From contig NZ_PNOS01000012.1 of NCBI RefSeq assembly GCF_002869745.1, positions 40,381 to 104,380 on the forward strand: a stretch of DNA of 64,000 nucleotides. Reading direction: 5' to 3'. The notes beneath the pieces were generated by a model. The model was not told the DNA's origin. It ran no database searches and saw only the letters and a list, made by a program, of their open reading frames with translations. Of the stretch, positions 24,647 to 34,248 are shown piece by piece; position 1 is the first letter of the stretch; the number at the start of each line of letters is the position of its first letter. Origin of the DNA: Oceaniglobus roseus. GTDB lineage: Bacteria; Pseudomonadota; Alphaproteobacteria; Rhodobacterales; Rhodobacteraceae. The translations under genes were made by a program, and so were the position numbers.

Positions 24647-25584
24647 CGCTGGTTCCTCGGATCGAGGACGTGACGCACCTGGTCGCCCACGAGGTTGATC
24701 GCGACGACGGTGACCATCAGGAAGAGGCCGGGGTAGATCGAAAGCCATGTGCGGTCCGTGTGAATGTACTTGAAGCCGTTCGAGATCAACGAGCCGAGCG
24801 AGGGTTCGGTCAGCGGCAGGCCGACGCCGAGGAAGGACAGCGTCGCCTCCAGCGCGATGGCGCTTGCGACCTGCACGGTGGCCACGACGATCAGCGGCGG
24901 CAGGACGTTCGGCAGCAGGTGGCGGAACAGGACGCGGCGGGTCGGCAGCGGGGTGGAGCGCGCGGCCTCGATATAGTCCTTGCCGCGCTCGACCGTGGCG
25001 GCGCCGTGGGTGGTGCGGGCGAAATAGGCGTATTGCGCGACGACGAGGGCGAGGACGATCTGCGCCACCCCCTGGCCCAGCATCGCGACGAGGACCAGCG
25101 CCAGCAGGATCGCGGGCATCGACAGTTGCAGGTCGACGATCCGCATCAGCAGGCTTTCGATCCGCCCGCCGAAATAGGCGGCGGTCAGGCCGACGCAGAT
25201 CCCCACCATCAGCGCCAGCGCCCCCGCGCTCAGGCCGATGACGAAGCTGGTGCGCAGACCGTAGAGGATGGCCGAGAGCATGTCGCGCCCGGCGTTGTCG
25301 GTGCCGAGCAGGTGGACATATCCGCCCGAGCCCTCGGTGCCGGGGTGCAGGAAGGCGTCCATCCAGTCGAGGCTGGCCATGTCGTAGGGGTTCTGCGGCG
25401 TCACCCAGGGCGCGCCGAATGACAGCGCCGCCAGAAGCACGATGACGACGAGCGAGATCACGGCCACTGGCGAGCGGCTGAAATCGGCCCAGAAGTTCTT
25501 CAGGCGCGTGGCGCGGCTGTCGGCCTTCGCGGCGGCGGGGGTGGCGAGGGTGGCGCCCTCGGGGCTGAGCGTGTCGGACATCAT
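24643..25584 (-). CDS. Peptide ABC transporter permease (DppC type)
   Basis: A 313-residue inner-membrane permease with about six membrane helices, an extended cytoplasmic N-terminus and the EAA loop (EAARSTPLPTRRVLFRHLLPN). The LGTDNAGRDMLSAILYGLR segment is characteristic of DppC/OppC. Overlaps the DppB-type gene by 4 nt. Confidence 0.94.
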   Translation of the reverse strand: MMSDTLSPEGATLATPAAAKADSRATRLKNFWADFSRSPVAVISLVVIVLLAALSFGAPWVTPQNPYDMASLDWMDAFLHPGTEGSGGYVHLLGTDNAGRDMLSAILYGLRTSFVIGLSAGALALMVGICVGLTAAYFGGRIESLLMRIVDLQLSMPAILLALVLVAMLGQGVAQIVLALVVAQYAYFARTTHGAATVERGKDYIEAARSTPLPTRRVLFRHLLPNVLPPLIVVATVQVASAIALEATLSFLGVGLPLTEPSLGSLISNGFKYIHTDRTWLSIYPGLFLMVTVVAINLVGDQVRHVLDPRNQR

Positions 25585-26555
25585 GCCCCTCCCTTCAGGC
25601 GCACTCGCGGATCGAGCCGGGCATAGACCAGGTCGACGGTCAGGTTGATGAGGACGAACAGGACGACGACCAGGACCAGGTAGGTGACCATCACCGGGCG
25701 GTCGAGCTGCAGGATCGAGTCGATGATCAGCTTGCCGACGCCGGGCCAGGTGAAGACGCTTTCGGTGACGACGGCGAAAGCCAGGGTCGAGCCGAGTTCC
25801 AGGCCGAAGACGGTGACGATCGGGATCGAGATGTTGCGCAGGACGTGGCTGAAGATGATCTCGCGGTCGGTCAGGCCCTGGGCGCGGGCGAACTTCACGT
25901 AATCTGTGCGCATCGCCTCGACCATGCCGGCGCGGGTCAGGCGGATCATCAGGCCCATCTTGAACAGCGACAGGTTGATCGCGGGCAGGATCACGTGGCT
26001 CCAGCCGTCGAGCGTGGCGAGCGAGGTGTGGATCCCGAGGACCGAGCCGACCTCGCCCCGCCCGCCCGAGGGCAGGACGCCGAGGTTCACGGCGAAGGTC
26101 ATGATCAGCAGCATCCCGATCCAGAAGGTCGGCACCGAGAAGCCGAGGACCGAGAGCGCCATGATCGCCTTCGCGGCGATGCCGTCGGGGCGGTAGCCGG
26201 CATAGAGCCCGGCGGGAATGCCGATGAAGGTGGCGATGCAGACCGAGACGAAGACCAGCTCCAGCGTCGCGGGCAGCCGCGAGAAGACTAGGTCGACGAC
26301 GGGGATGTTGTAGACCATCGAGGTGCCCATGTCGCCCTGGGCCACGTTGGCGATGAAGGTCAGGTATTGCCGCCAGAGCGGCTGGTCCAGCCCGTACTGG
26401 GCGATCAGCTTGGCGCGGATCTCCTGCGTCGCGCCGGGATCGATCAGCACGTCGATGGGATTGCCGATGGCATAGACGCCGACGAAGACGATGACGGACA
26501 TGGCGAAGACCACGACCACCGCCTGAGCGAGCCTGCGGATGAGATAACCGAGCAT
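25581..26555 (-). CDS. Peptide ABC transporter permease (DppB type)
   Basis: A 324-residue permease starting MLGYLIRRLAQAVVVVFAMS, with six membrane helices and the EAA-type loop (KFARAQGLTDREIIFSHVLRN). Typical DppB/OppB length. It follows the substrate-binding protein gene after a 69-nt gap with a strong hairpin. Confidence 0.94.
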   Translation of the reverse strand: MLGYLIRRLAQAVVVVFAMSVIVFVGVYAIGNPIDVLIDPGATQEIRAKLIAQYGLDQPLWRQYLTFIANVAQGDMGTSMVYNIPVVDLVFSRLPATLELVFVSVCIATFIGIPAGLYAGYRPDGIAAKAIMALSVLGFSVPTFWIGMLLIMTFAVNLGVLPSGGRGEVGSVLGIHTSLATLDGWSHVILPAINLSLFKMGLMIRLTRAGMVEAMRTDYVKFARAQGLTDREIIFSHVLRNISIPIVTVFGLELGSTLAFAVVTESVFTWPGVGKLIIDSILQLDRPVMVTYLVLVVVLFVLINLTVDLVYARLDPRVRLKGGA

Positions 26556-26582
26556 GTCGTTCCCTGTCTGGCGCGGACGGGT

Positions 26583-26609
26583 CGGGGGGCCGGATCGCCC
26601 GGCCCCCCG
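26583..26609 (-). terminator. 11-bp hairpin after the substrate-binding protein gene
   Basis: CGGGGGGCCGG and CCGGCCCCCCG arms with a 5-nt loop, 16 nt past the binding-protein stop (26625). With no T-run and a permease gene following on the same strand, it probably protects or partly terminates the upstream message so that binding protein is made in excess. Confidence 0.6.
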
Positions 26610-26624
26610 GTGTTCACGGGCGGA

Positions 26625-28193
26625 TCACTTCGCGGGGGTGATCGCGTAGGCGCGGGTTTCCTGGTCGACGCGCGGCGTGAAGTTCAGCGTGTCGGCATCC
26701 GCGGCCCAGACCGTCTGCAGGATCACGGTCGGGATCAGGGCGCGGTCCTCCATCGCGATGTAGGAGGCTTCCTCGTAGAGTTCCCGGCGCTTGTCGGCGT
26801 CGAGCGTCTGGGTGCCCTCGTCGAAGACCTTGTCGAACTCGGGGTTCGAATAGTCGGTGCGGTTGAAGTTGCCGAATCCCTTCTCGGCGTCCGCGGTGCG
26901 GATCATGGCGCCGTAGGTATAGGCGGCCTCGCCCGTCAGCGTGCCCCAGGCGGACATCGCCATGGAATATTCCTTCCGGGCCGCGGCCGGGAAGAATACG
27001 GTGCCGTTCAGCGCCTGCGCGTTCACCTTCAGCCCCAGCCGAGACCACATCTGCGCCAGCGCCTCGCACACGACCGAGTCGCCGGGGACGCGGTTGTTGG
27101 TGCAGGTGAAGTCGATCTCGAATCCGTCGGGATAGCCGGCCTCGGCCAGCAGCGCCTTGGCCTGCTCGATGTCATAGGGCTTTTCGCCGATCTTGTCGGT
27201 GTAGCCGAAGAAGCCTTCGGGCATCAGCTGGTTGGCGGGGGTGCCGAGCCCTTCGAGCACGACGTTCACCAGCACGTCGCGGTTGATCGCGAGGTCCAGC
27301 GCCTTGCGCACGCGGACGTCCTTCAGCGGGTTCTCGTCGATCTCCTGGCCGTTGACCTTGACCTTCTGCGGCAGCACGTCCGCCTGGCTGGGCTGGACGT
27401 TCAGGATGTAGATCGAGTCGGACACGAAGGTCTCGAGGTCGCCGTCGTTCTTCATCGCGAGGAAGTCGGAGGCCGGGACGTAGTTGATCATGTCGACCTG
27501 GCCCGAGCGCAGGGCCGCGACGCGGGCCGCGTCGTCGGGAATCTCCTTGCGGGTCACCGTGTCCCAGGCCACATCGCCGCCCCACCAGCCGTCGAACTTC
27601 TTCAGCACGAGGTCGCCCTTGGGCTGCCAGGAGACGAAGGTGAAGGGGCCGGTGCCGATCGCCTTCTCGCCCGAGTTGAACTCCTCGTTGCGGGCTTCCA
27701 TGCCGGTTTCCGAAGGCACCACGAACAGGCGGGTGAAGTCGTTCGGCAGCGCGGGCGCGGTGCCCTTGGTGTGGACGCGCAGGGTGTAATCGTCGACCAC
27801 CTCCACGCTCTCGACGTACTTGGTGTAGAGCGTCATCGCCATCGGGCCGGTCACTTCGGGGATCCGCTCGATCGAGAACTTGGCGTCCTCGGCGGTGAAG
27901 TCGGTGCCGTCGTGGAATTTCACGCCCTCGCGCAGCTTGAAGTCCCAGGTGGTGTCGTCCACCGCTTCCCACGACACGGCGAGACCGGGCTTCAGCTGGA
28001 GGTTCTCGTCCACGTCCACGAGCGTGTCGTAGATGTGGCGCAGGGCCTCGGCCTGACTGCCAAGGGTCGACCAGTGCGGGTCGATGGAATCGGGGCCGGC
28101 GCGCAGGCCCAGCACCAGGTCCTCTGCCATGGCGGGCATGGCCGCCAGCAACGCGATGGCGGCAACCGCGCTGCGGAATGTCTTAGAAGCCAT
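26625..28193 (-). CDS. Peptide ABC transporter substrate-binding protein (SBP family 5)
   Basis: A 522-residue periplasmic protein with a signal peptide cleaved after MASKTFRSAVAAIALLAAMPAMA. Family-5 features include YDTLVDVDENLQLKPGLA and the LREGVKFHDGT motif. Ligands of this family range from dipeptides to nickel and opines, so the ligand is open. It leads the leftward operon and is divergent from the GntR gene, with a 171-nt shared control region. Confidence 0.93.
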   Translation of the reverse strand: MASKTFRSAVAAIALLAAMPAMAEDLVLGLRAGPDSIDPHWSTLGSQAEALRHIYDTLVDVDENLQLKPGLAVSWEAVDDTTWDFKLREGVKFHDGTDFTAEDAKFSIERIPEVTGPMAMTLYTKYVESVEVVDDYTLRVHTKGTAPALPNDFTRLFVVPSETGMEARNEEFNSGEKAIGTGPFTFVSWQPKGDLVLKKFDGWWGGDVAWDTVTRKEIPDDAARVAALRSGQVDMINYVPASDFLAMKNDGDLETFVSDSIYILNVQPSQADVLPQKVKVNGQEIDENPLKDVRVRKALDLAINRDVLVNVVLEGLGTPANQLMPEGFFGYTDKIGEKPYDIEQAKALLAEAGYPDGFEIDFTCTNNRVPGDSVVCEALAQMWSRLGLKVNAQALNGTVFFPAAARKEYSMAMSAWGTLTGEAAYTYGAMIRTADAEKGFGNFNRTDYSNPEFDKVFDEGTQTLDADKRRELYEEASYIAMEDRALIPTVILQTVWAADADTLNFTPRVDQETRAYAITPAK

Positions 28194-28206
28194 AAAGCAT
28201 CTCCCT

Positions 28207-28228
28207 GTGTTACATTATGGTGAAACAC
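28207..28228. promoter_or_regulatory. Putative GntR operator next to the transporter start
   Basis: GTGTT (28207-28211) and AACAC (28224-28228) form an inverted repeat with a 12-nt spacer, just upstream of the transporter start (28193). The octamer GTGTTACA recurs at 28355-28362 beside the GntR start, followed by a GATACAC half-site. The pairing of the same octamer with both divergent starts suggests GntR binding. Confidence 0.4.
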
Positions 28229-28354
28229 TACGGGAGGAAATTTGGATCGGTCAAGAAAGTTTTGATACGGTTGCACCGTTTGAGCGGTACAATCTTTGGC
28301 TACTGACTGGTTTTCACTCATATTCTGTCTTGGCAGAGCCTGTTTTTCAGGTAA

Positions 28355-28362
28355 GTGTTACA
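28355..28362 (+). promoter_or_regulatory. Second GTGTTACA element at the GntR start
   Basis: Copy of the octamer at 28207-28214, ending 2 nt before the GntR start codon at 28365. Position suits autorepression. Confidence 0.35.
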
Positions 28363-28364
28363 AC

Positions 28365-29369
28365 ATGAGCGATACACAGGCACAACTGGAGCAGGCGCTG
28401 GACCGGATCGTCACCGCGATCGACAGGGCCAGTCCGGTGTCCGTCTCGGTGCAGTTGCGCGGCGCGATCGAGTTCGGCATCGCCAGCGGCGAGCTGCCCG
28501 CCGGGGCGCGCCTGCCCTCGGTGCGGGGCATGGCCGCGCGCTGCGGCCTGTCGCCGGTCACGGTCAGCGGCGTCTATGCCGCCCTGCAGGAGGCCGGCCA
28601 CATCGAGGCGCGGGTCGGCTCGGGCACCTTCGTCAGCGGATCGGGGCCCGCCCACTCTGCCGGGGCCGCGCGGCTGCGGCTTCTCGACCGCAAGATCGCC
28701 GAACTGGTGGGGCTGGGGCGCGAATGCGGGATCGGCCCGGCCGAGCTGTCGCTGCGCCTCTCCGTCGCAAGGCCCGACGCCGTGCGGCCCATGCGGCTGC
28801 TGATGGTCGGCAATTTCCAGGACGCGACCGAAGCCTATGCCGCCAGCATCCGCCCCCATCTCGACGACAGCGACACGATCCGCGCCGCCACGCTGCCCGA
28901 GATCACCGCCCGCCGCCCCGACGACGTCGACATGATCGTCGCCCCGCTCACGCTGCGTCCGCAGGTGCAGGCCCTGATCCCCGATCTTCCGGTCTTCGAG
29001 CTGACGCTGATCCCGAACGAGGCGACGCGGGTCGCGCTGGCCTCGATCCCGACCGAGGCGCGTGTGGTGGGCTATACCTATTTCCCCGAGTTCCTGACGA
29101 TCATGAAGGCCGGGATCATGCGGTTCGCGCCCCATGTCTCGGACGTGGCGATGGCCGTGCGCGGGGACGAGAGCGCGGAGAGCATCATCGCCGGGGCCGA
29201 CGTCCTGATCTACGCGACCGGCGCCGACTACCTGCTGAGGAACATTCCCGAGGGCTGCACCGCCTTCGAGTACCGCCACACGCCGGACAATCAGTCCGTG
29301 CGCCGAGACCTGCTGCCCGCGATCGAGGTCGCCCGCGCCAAGCTGAAGGAAAAGGAACCCGCGCCGTGA
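28365..29369 (+). CDS. GntR-family transcriptional regulator
   Basis: A 334-residue regulator with an N-terminal GntR winged helix (about residues 25-90; GELPAGARLPSVRGMAARCG and LSPVTVSGVYAAL). The C-terminal part (about 140-310) resembles a two-lobed ligand domain rather than the FCD or UTRA domain; it was not recognised precisely. The start at 28365 avoids an upstream non-family stretch. It likely senses a substrate of the neighbouring importer and controls both divergent operons. Its stop overlaps the creatininase-family GTG start (GTGA). Confidence 0.85.
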   Translation: MSDTQAQLEQALDRIVTAIDRASPVSVSVQLRGAIEFGIASGELPAGARLPSVRGMAARCGLSPVTVSGVYAALQEAGHIEARVGSGTFVSGSGPAHSAGAARLRLLDRKIAELVGLGRECGIGPAELSLRLSVARPDAVRPMRLLMVGNFQDATEAYAASIRPHLDDSDTIRAATLPEITARRPDDVDMIVAPLTLRPQVQALIPDLPVFELTLIPNEATRVALASIPTEARVVGYTYFPEFLTIMKAGIMRFAPHVSDVAMAVRGDESAESIIAGADVLIYATGADYLLRNIPEGCTAFEYRHTPDNQSVRRDLLPAIEVARAKLKEKEPAP

Positions 29370-30067
29370 GAATATCCGAGACGAACTGGTTCGAGGTCGA
29401 GCGATACCTCGAGAACGACGACCGCTGCGTCCTGCCCCTGGGCTCGACCGAGCAGCATGCCTACCTGTCGCTCTCGGTCGATTCGATCCTGTCGGAGAAG
29501 GTCGCCGCCGACGCGGCCGAGCCGCTGGGCGTGCCCGTCTTCCCCGCCGTGCCCTACGGCCTCACCCCCTATTTCATGGCGTTTCCCGGCAGCGTGACGC
29601 TGCAGCTCACGACCTATGCGGCGCTCGTGCGCGACATCCTCGATTCGCTCTACAGGACGGGCTTCCGGCGGGTGCTGATCGTCAACGGCCACGGCGGCAA
29701 CAGCCCCGTGCAGCCCGTGACGATGGAGTGGATGGAGGCGCACGAGGGCGCCCGCTGCCGGTTCCACGACTGGTGGCGCGCGCCGCAGACCTGGGCCTGC
29801 GTGCAGGAGATCGACCCGGTGTCGAGCCACGCGAGCTGGATGGAGAACTTCCCCTGGACGCGGCTGGCCAACCGCCGCGTGCCGTCGGAGCAGAAGCCCT
29901 TCGTGCCCTTCGACAAGCTGCGCGACCGGACGGCGGCGGGGGTGCGCGAGCTGATCGGCGACGGCAACTACGGCGGCGTCTACCAGAAGCCGGACGAGGT
30001 GATGGACCGGCTCTGGTCCACCGCCGTCGCCGAGACCCGCGCGCTGCTGGAGGGCGACTGGGCATGA
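29366..30067 (+). CDS. Creatininase-family amidohydrolase
   Basis: A 233-residue protein with the family motif PLGSTEQHAYLSLSVDS (metal-binding E, H and D) and VNGHGGN later. Creatininases open or form cyclic amide rings; members also include formamide hydrolases in cofactor pathways. A GTG start at 29366 overlaps the GntR stop, and its own stop overlaps the next gene, so translation is coupled. The substrate is unknown. Confidence 0.88.
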   Translation: MRISETNWFEVERYLENDDRCVLPLGSTEQHAYLSLSVDSILSEKVAADAAEPLGVPVFPAVPYGLTPYFMAFPGSVTLQLTTYAALVRDILDSLYRTGFRRVLIVNGHGGNSPVQPVTMEWMEAHEGARCRFHDWWRAPQTWACVQEIDPVSSHASWMENFPWTRLANRRVPSEQKPFVPFDKLRDRTAAGVRELIGDGNYGGVYQKPDEVMDRLWSTAVAETRALLEGDWA

Positions 30068-31074
30068 CGGTGCTGATCTGGGGCGCGGGCGCCATTGGCG
30101 GCATCCTCGGCGCCTACCTCGCGCGGGCGGGGCACGACGTGCACATGGTCGACATCGTGGCCGAGCACGTGGAGGCGATGCGCATCGAGGGCTTGCGCAT
30201 CGAGGGGCCGGTGGAAGAGTTCACGCAGGTCCTGCCCGCCTTGACCCCGGAGGAGGTGACGGGCACCTACGACCGCATCATCCTGGCCGTGAAGGCGCAT
30301 CACACCGAGGCGGCGCTGGAGCAGCTTCTGCCGCACCTGGCGGCGGGCGGGCATGTCGTCTCGGCCCAGAACGGGCTGAACGAGCGGGTGATCGCGGCGC
30401 GGATCGGGGCGGAGAACACCGTCGGCTGCTTCGTGAACTACGGCGCCGACTGGCTGGAGCCGGGGCGCATCCTCTACGGCAACCGCGCGGCGGTGGCGAT
30501 CGGCGAGCTTGACGGGCGGATCACCGACCGGGCGCGGGAAATCCACGCGCTGTTCTCCATCGTCGAGCCCGACGCGGTGCTGACCGACAACATCTGGGGC
30601 TATCTCTGGGGCAAGATGGGATACGGTGCGCTCCTGTTCTGCACCGCGCTGACGCCCGACAGCATGTCCGACGCGATGGCCCGCCCCGAGCACCGCGCCG
30701 TGTACGAGGCGCTGGGCCACGAGGTCATGTCGCTGGCCGCGGCCGAGGGCGTCTCGCCGCTGGGCTTCAACGGCTTTGACCCCGAGGCCTTCCGCACCCG
30801 CGATGCGGCGGGCATGACGCAGGCGATGGACCGGATGATCGCGCACAACCGCAAGACGGCGAAGACCCATTCCGGCATCTGGCGCGACCTTGCCGTGCGC
30901 AGGCGCAAGACCGAGGTCGATGCGCAGATGGGCATCATGGTCGTGATCGCCGCGCGCCATGGCATGGAGGTGCCGGTGGTCGCGCGCCTGGTCGAGCTGA
31001 TCCACGACATCGAGGACGGCCGCCGCGCCCAGTCCGCCGAACTGGTCGACCTGCTGGTGCCGCTGTGCGCATAG
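30064..31074 (+). CDS. Ketopantoate reductase-like (ApbA/PanE) protein
   Basis: A 336-residue NADP-dependent reductase. The N-terminal Rossmann loop GAGAIGG is at residues 7-13, and the C-terminal helical ApbA domain follows (YLWGKMGYGALLFCTAL). Family members reduce 2-keto acids; in a catabolic operon it may act on a different 2-oxo acid than ketopantoate. Overlaps both neighbours. Confidence 0.85.
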   Translation: MTVLIWGAGAIGGILGAYLARAGHDVHMVDIVAEHVEAMRIEGLRIEGPVEEFTQVLPALTPEEVTGTYDRIILAVKAHHTEAALEQLLPHLAAGGHVVSAQNGLNERVIAARIGAENTVGCFVNYGADWLEPGRILYGNRAAVAIGELDGRITDRAREIHALFSIVEPDAVLTDNIWGYLWGKMGYGALLFCTALTPDSMSDAMARPEHRAVYEALGHEVMSLAAAEGVSPLGFNGFDPEAFRTRDAAGMTQAMDRMIAHNRKTAKTHSGIWRDLAVRRRKTEVDAQMGIMVVIAARHGMEVPVVARLVELIHDIEDGRRAQSAELVDLLVPLCA

Positions 31075-31811
31075 ACCTCTCCGGACAGGTCTTCGCCGTC
31101 ACCGGCGCGGCGCAGGGGATCGGCGCGGCGATCTGCGCCGAGCTTATCGCGTCCGGCGCGACCGTCGCCGCGGTGGACATCGACGCGGAGGGGATGGCGG
31201 GGCTTCAGGGAGTCACGCGGCACGCGGCCGACCTTGGGAGCCGCGACGGCGCCCATGCCGCGATGGACGAGGTGCAGGCGGCCCATGGCCGGATCGACGG
31301 CCTGGTCTGTTCGGCCGGGGGCGTGCGCGGGCAGGTGGGCCGGCCGGTCGAGGAGATCGGCGAGGACGACTGGCGCGCGATCTTCGCCGCCAACGTCGAT
31401 GCCGCCATGTGGTGCGCCCAGGCCGTCGCCCCGGGCATGAAGGCGCGCGGGGTGGGGCGGATCGTGACGATCTCCTCCGGCGCGGGGCTGCGGCCCAGCC
31501 TGACGGGGATCCAGGCCTATGCCTCGGCCAAGCACGCGCTGGTCGGGCTGACGCGGCAGCTGGCGCTGGAACTGGGGCCCCACGGGATCACAGTGAACTC
31601 GGTCGCGCCGGGCTTCGTCATCTCGAACCCCTCGACCGCCCGCCAGTGGGAAGCCTTCGGGGCCGAGCGGCAGAAGGCGGTGCTGAACGGCATCCACCGC
31701 CGCCGCCTGGGCCGGCCCGAGGACATCGCCGCCGCCGTCGCCTTCCTGGCCTCGCCTCAGGCGGACTGGATCAGCGGCCAGGTGCTTTCCGTCGATGGAG
31801 GACATGCATGA
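31065..31811 (+). CDS. Short-chain dehydrogenase/reductase
   Basis: A 248-residue SDR with cofactor loop TGAAQGIG, catalytic tyrosine/lysine in YASAKHALVG and proline-glycine motif in APGF. GTG start, overlapping the previous stop by 10 nt. Likely NAD(P)-dependent oxidation of a hydroxyl in the pathway; the substrate is unknown. Confidence 0.9.
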   Translation: MRIDLSGQVFAVTGAAQGIGAAICAELIASGATVAAVDIDAEGMAGLQGVTRHAADLGSRDGAHAAMDEVQAAHGRIDGLVCSAGGVRGQVGRPVEEIGEDDWRAIFAANVDAAMWCAQAVAPGMKARGVGRIVTISSGAGLRPSLTGIQAYASAKHALVGLTRQLALELGPHGITVNSVAPGFVISNPSTARQWEAFGAERQKAVLNGIHRRRLGRPEDIAAAVAFLASPQADWISGQVLSVDGGHA

Positions 31812-32701
31812 GCGAACCGTGGGAATGGGACGAAGCGGAATGGCGCGGCCGCGTCGAGGCGGTGCGCGCGGGCCGGTCGCTGCGGCCCGAGCGCTGGCCG
31901 GGCGGCGCGCGCTGCGCCGTGGCGCTGAGCTTCGACAGCGATCACGAGACGAACGAGCTGCGCGACGGCGGAACTTCCGTCGCCCGGCTCAGCTGGGGCG
32001 AATACGGCGCGCGGCGGGGGATCCCGCGCATCCGCGAGGTGCTGGACCGGCACGGCGTGAAGGCCAGCTTCTTCGTCCCGGCCGTCGCCGCGCTGCTGCA
32101 TCCCGAGGAACAGCGCGCCCTGGCCGAGGCGGGGCACGAGATCGCCCTGCACGGCTGGATCCACGAGCGCAACACCGATGTCCCTGCCGACACCGAGCGC
32201 GAGCTGATGCTGCGCGCCGCCGACACGCTGGAGCGGATCGCGGGGCTGCGGCCCGTGGGGATGCGCACGCCCTCCTGGGACTATTCGGGCGCCACGCTCG
32301 CCATCGCGCGGGAGCTGGGCCTGCTCTATGACAGCTCGCTCTTTGCCGATGACGACCCCTACGAGATCCTCGACCGGGGAGAGCCGACGGGGATCGTCGA
32401 GCTGCCGGTGGAGTGGATCCGCGACGATGCGGCCTACCTGATGATGAACCGTTTTGGCGCGCAACGTCCCTATACGCCGCCCGCCGACGTGCTCGACATC
32501 TTCCGCCGCGAATTCGATGGCGCCCATGCCGAGGGCGGGCTGTTCCTGCTGACGATGCATCCGCACATCACCGGCTACCGCTCGCGCGCCTTCATCCTCG
32601 ACGAACTGCTGGATCACATCCGCGCCAAGGGCGATTGCTGGATCGCCACCCACGCTGACATCGCCCGCTACTGTGCCGAACAGGCCGGGCTGAAAGGCTG
32701 A
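31808..32701 (+). CDS. Polysaccharide-deacetylase-family protein (PuuE/cyclic-imidase-like)
   Basis: A 297-residue protein with the NodB-type fold: FDSDHE metal motif, a HGWIHERN histidine motif and TPSWDYS. This variant resembles allantoinase PuuE and cyclic-imide hydrolases rather than glycan deacetylases, which fits the amide-handling neighbours. No signal peptide, so it acts in the cytoplasm, which also argues against a glycan substrate. The start at 31808 overlaps the SDR stop. Confidence 0.82.
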   Translation: MSEPWEWDEAEWRGRVEAVRAGRSLRPERWPGGARCAVALSFDSDHETNELRDGGTSVARLSWGEYGARRGIPRIREVLDRHGVKASFFVPAVAALLHPEEQRALAEAGHEIALHGWIHERNTDVPADTERELMLRAADTLERIAGLRPVGMRTPSWDYSGATLAIARELGLLYDSSLFADDDPYEILDRGEPTGIVELPVEWIRDDAAYLMMNRFGAQRPYTPPADVLDIFRREFDGAHAEGGLFLLTMHPHITGYRSRAFILDELLDHIRAKGDCWIATHADIARYCAEQAGLKG

Positions 32702-32702
32702 C

Positions 32703-33638
32703 ATGACCGACAGACCCTATGCGCTGGCCATCCACGGCGGCGCCGGAACCATCCTGCGATCGAAGATGACGCCACAGAAGGAGGCCGCCTATCTGGACGG
32801 CCTGCGCACGGCCCTCGCGGCCGGGGAGGCGGTGCTGAAGGAAGGCGGCGCGGCGCTGGACGCCGTGACCGCCGCCGTCTGCGCGCTGGAGGACAACCCG
32901 CTGTTCAACGCCGGGCGCGGCGCAGTCTATACCACCGAGGGGCGGCAGGAGATGGACGCCTGCGTGATGGACGGGCGCGACCGGCGCGCGGGGGCGGTGG
33001 CCGGGGTCTTCGGTCCGAAGAACCCGGTCCGGCTGGCGCGGGCGGTGATGGAGCGCACGCCCCATGTCTGCCTGATCGGCCCCAATGCGCTGGAACTGGC
33101 CCGCGCGGCCGGGCTGGAGTTCGGCGACCGCGACTACTTCTTCACGCAATCCCGCTGGGATGCCCTGCAGAAGACGATGGAGATGCGCGCGAAGGGCGAG
33201 GAAAGCGACGATCCCGCGCGCCGTCACGGCACCGTCGGCGCGGTGGCCTGCGACCGGGCGGGCCACGTCGCGGCGGCGACCTCGACCGGCGGAATGACGG
33301 CCAAGCTGCCGGGCCGGGTGGGCGACACGCCGATCCCCGGCGCGGGCACCTTCGCCGACGACGCCACCTGCGCGGTCTCCGGCACCGGCCATGGCGAGGT
33401 GTTCATCCGCTGGACGGCCGGCGCCGAGATCGCCGCGAGGATGCGCCATCGCGGCGAATCGCTCGCCGAGGCCGCGCGCCATGTCGTGATGGAGGATCTC
33501 GGGCCGAACGACGGCTCGGGCGGGGTGATCGCCGTGGACGCGAAAGGCAATCTGGCGCTGCCGTTCAACTGCGAGGGCATGTACCGCGGCAGCGTCCGCG
33601 AGGGCGACGCACCCGTCTTGGCGATCTACGGCGACTGA
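32703..33638 (+). CDS. Isoaspartyl peptidase / L-asparaginase, Ntn-hydrolase (plant type)
   Basis: A 311-residue Ntn hydrolase. The self-cleavage threonine is Thr177 in HGTVGAVA, giving alpha and beta subunits. It starts HGGAGT near the N-terminus like other family members. Removes beta-aspartyl residues from isoaspartyl dipeptides and hydrolyses asparagine. Last gene of the rightward operon; 1 nt after the deacetylase-like stop. Confidence 0.92.
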   Translation: MTDRPYALAIHGGAGTILRSKMTPQKEAAYLDGLRTALAAGEAVLKEGGAALDAVTAAVCALEDNPLFNAGRGAVYTTEGRQEMDACVMDGRDRRAGAVAGVFGPKNPVRLARAVMERTPHVCLIGPNALELARAAGLEFGDRDYFFTQSRWDALQKTMEMRAKGEESDDPARRHGTVGAVACDRAGHVAAATSTGGMTAKLPGRVGDTPIPGAGTFADDATCAVSGTGHGEVFIRWTAGAEIAARMRHRGESLAEAARHVVMEDLGPNDGSGGVIAVDAKGNLALPFNCEGMYRGSVREGDAPVLAIYGD

Positions 33639-33813
33639 TCCGACTCTCCGGCGGGGCCGGTGCCGCACGTGCCGCTTTCCCCGGCCGGGGCCGGGAGCGG
33701 CAGGATCGGGGTCGTCGCAAGGATTCCGCGGCGCAGGTTCCTGTCCGCGCCTGTTCGACGGGCGCTGCGCCGCCTATCCATGAATCGTTCAATCCTCAGG
33801 ACCCGCAGCAGAC

Positions 33814-34245
33814 ATGACCCTCAGCCACACTAGGCCCCAGATCACGCCGAAGGCGGCGCAGACCCTTGTCGAGAAGGCGCTGACCCACGCCGGTTCCGAA
33901 GGGTGGGAGGTCGCGGTCGCGGTCTGCGACCCGTTCGGCTATCTCGTCGCGTTCGGCCGCACAGACAGCGTCGCGCCTCCGATCGGAGAGTTCGCGCTGG
34001 ACAAGGCCTATACCGCTGCCACCCTGCGCCGGTCGACCAGGGCCTTCGGAGAGCGCATGGCGTCGAGCCAGACGCTTTCGCTGGGCCTGTCCACGCGGCA
34101 GCGCTTCATCGCCTGGGGGGGAGGGGTCGCGATCTTCGAGGGCGGCGCCTGCATCGGCGGGATCGGCGTGTCCGGCGCCCAGGACCACGAGGACATCGCC
34201 TGCGCCGAAGCGGCGATCCGGGCGCTTGGCCTCGCGCCCGGCTGA
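33814..34245 (+). CDS. GlcG/HbpS-like heme-binding domain protein
   Basis: A 143-residue DUF336 (GlcG/HbpS) protein with a compact alpha/beta fold (ITPKAAQTLVEKALTHA, and the GGVAIFEGGACIGGIGVSG strand pair). Members are found in glycolate, propanediol and heme-related operons and may bind heme or corrinoids. Preceded by a 175-nt gap with no clear gene. It ends 3 nt before the convergent TetR gene. Confidence 0.85.
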   Translation: MTLSHTRPQITPKAAQTLVEKALTHAGSEGWEVAVAVCDPFGYLVAFGRTDSVAPPIGEFALDKAYTAATLRRSTRAFGERMASSQTLSLGLSTRQRFIAWGGGVAIFEGGACIGGIGVSGAQDHEDIACAEAAIRALGLAPG

Positions 34246-34248
34246 GCC

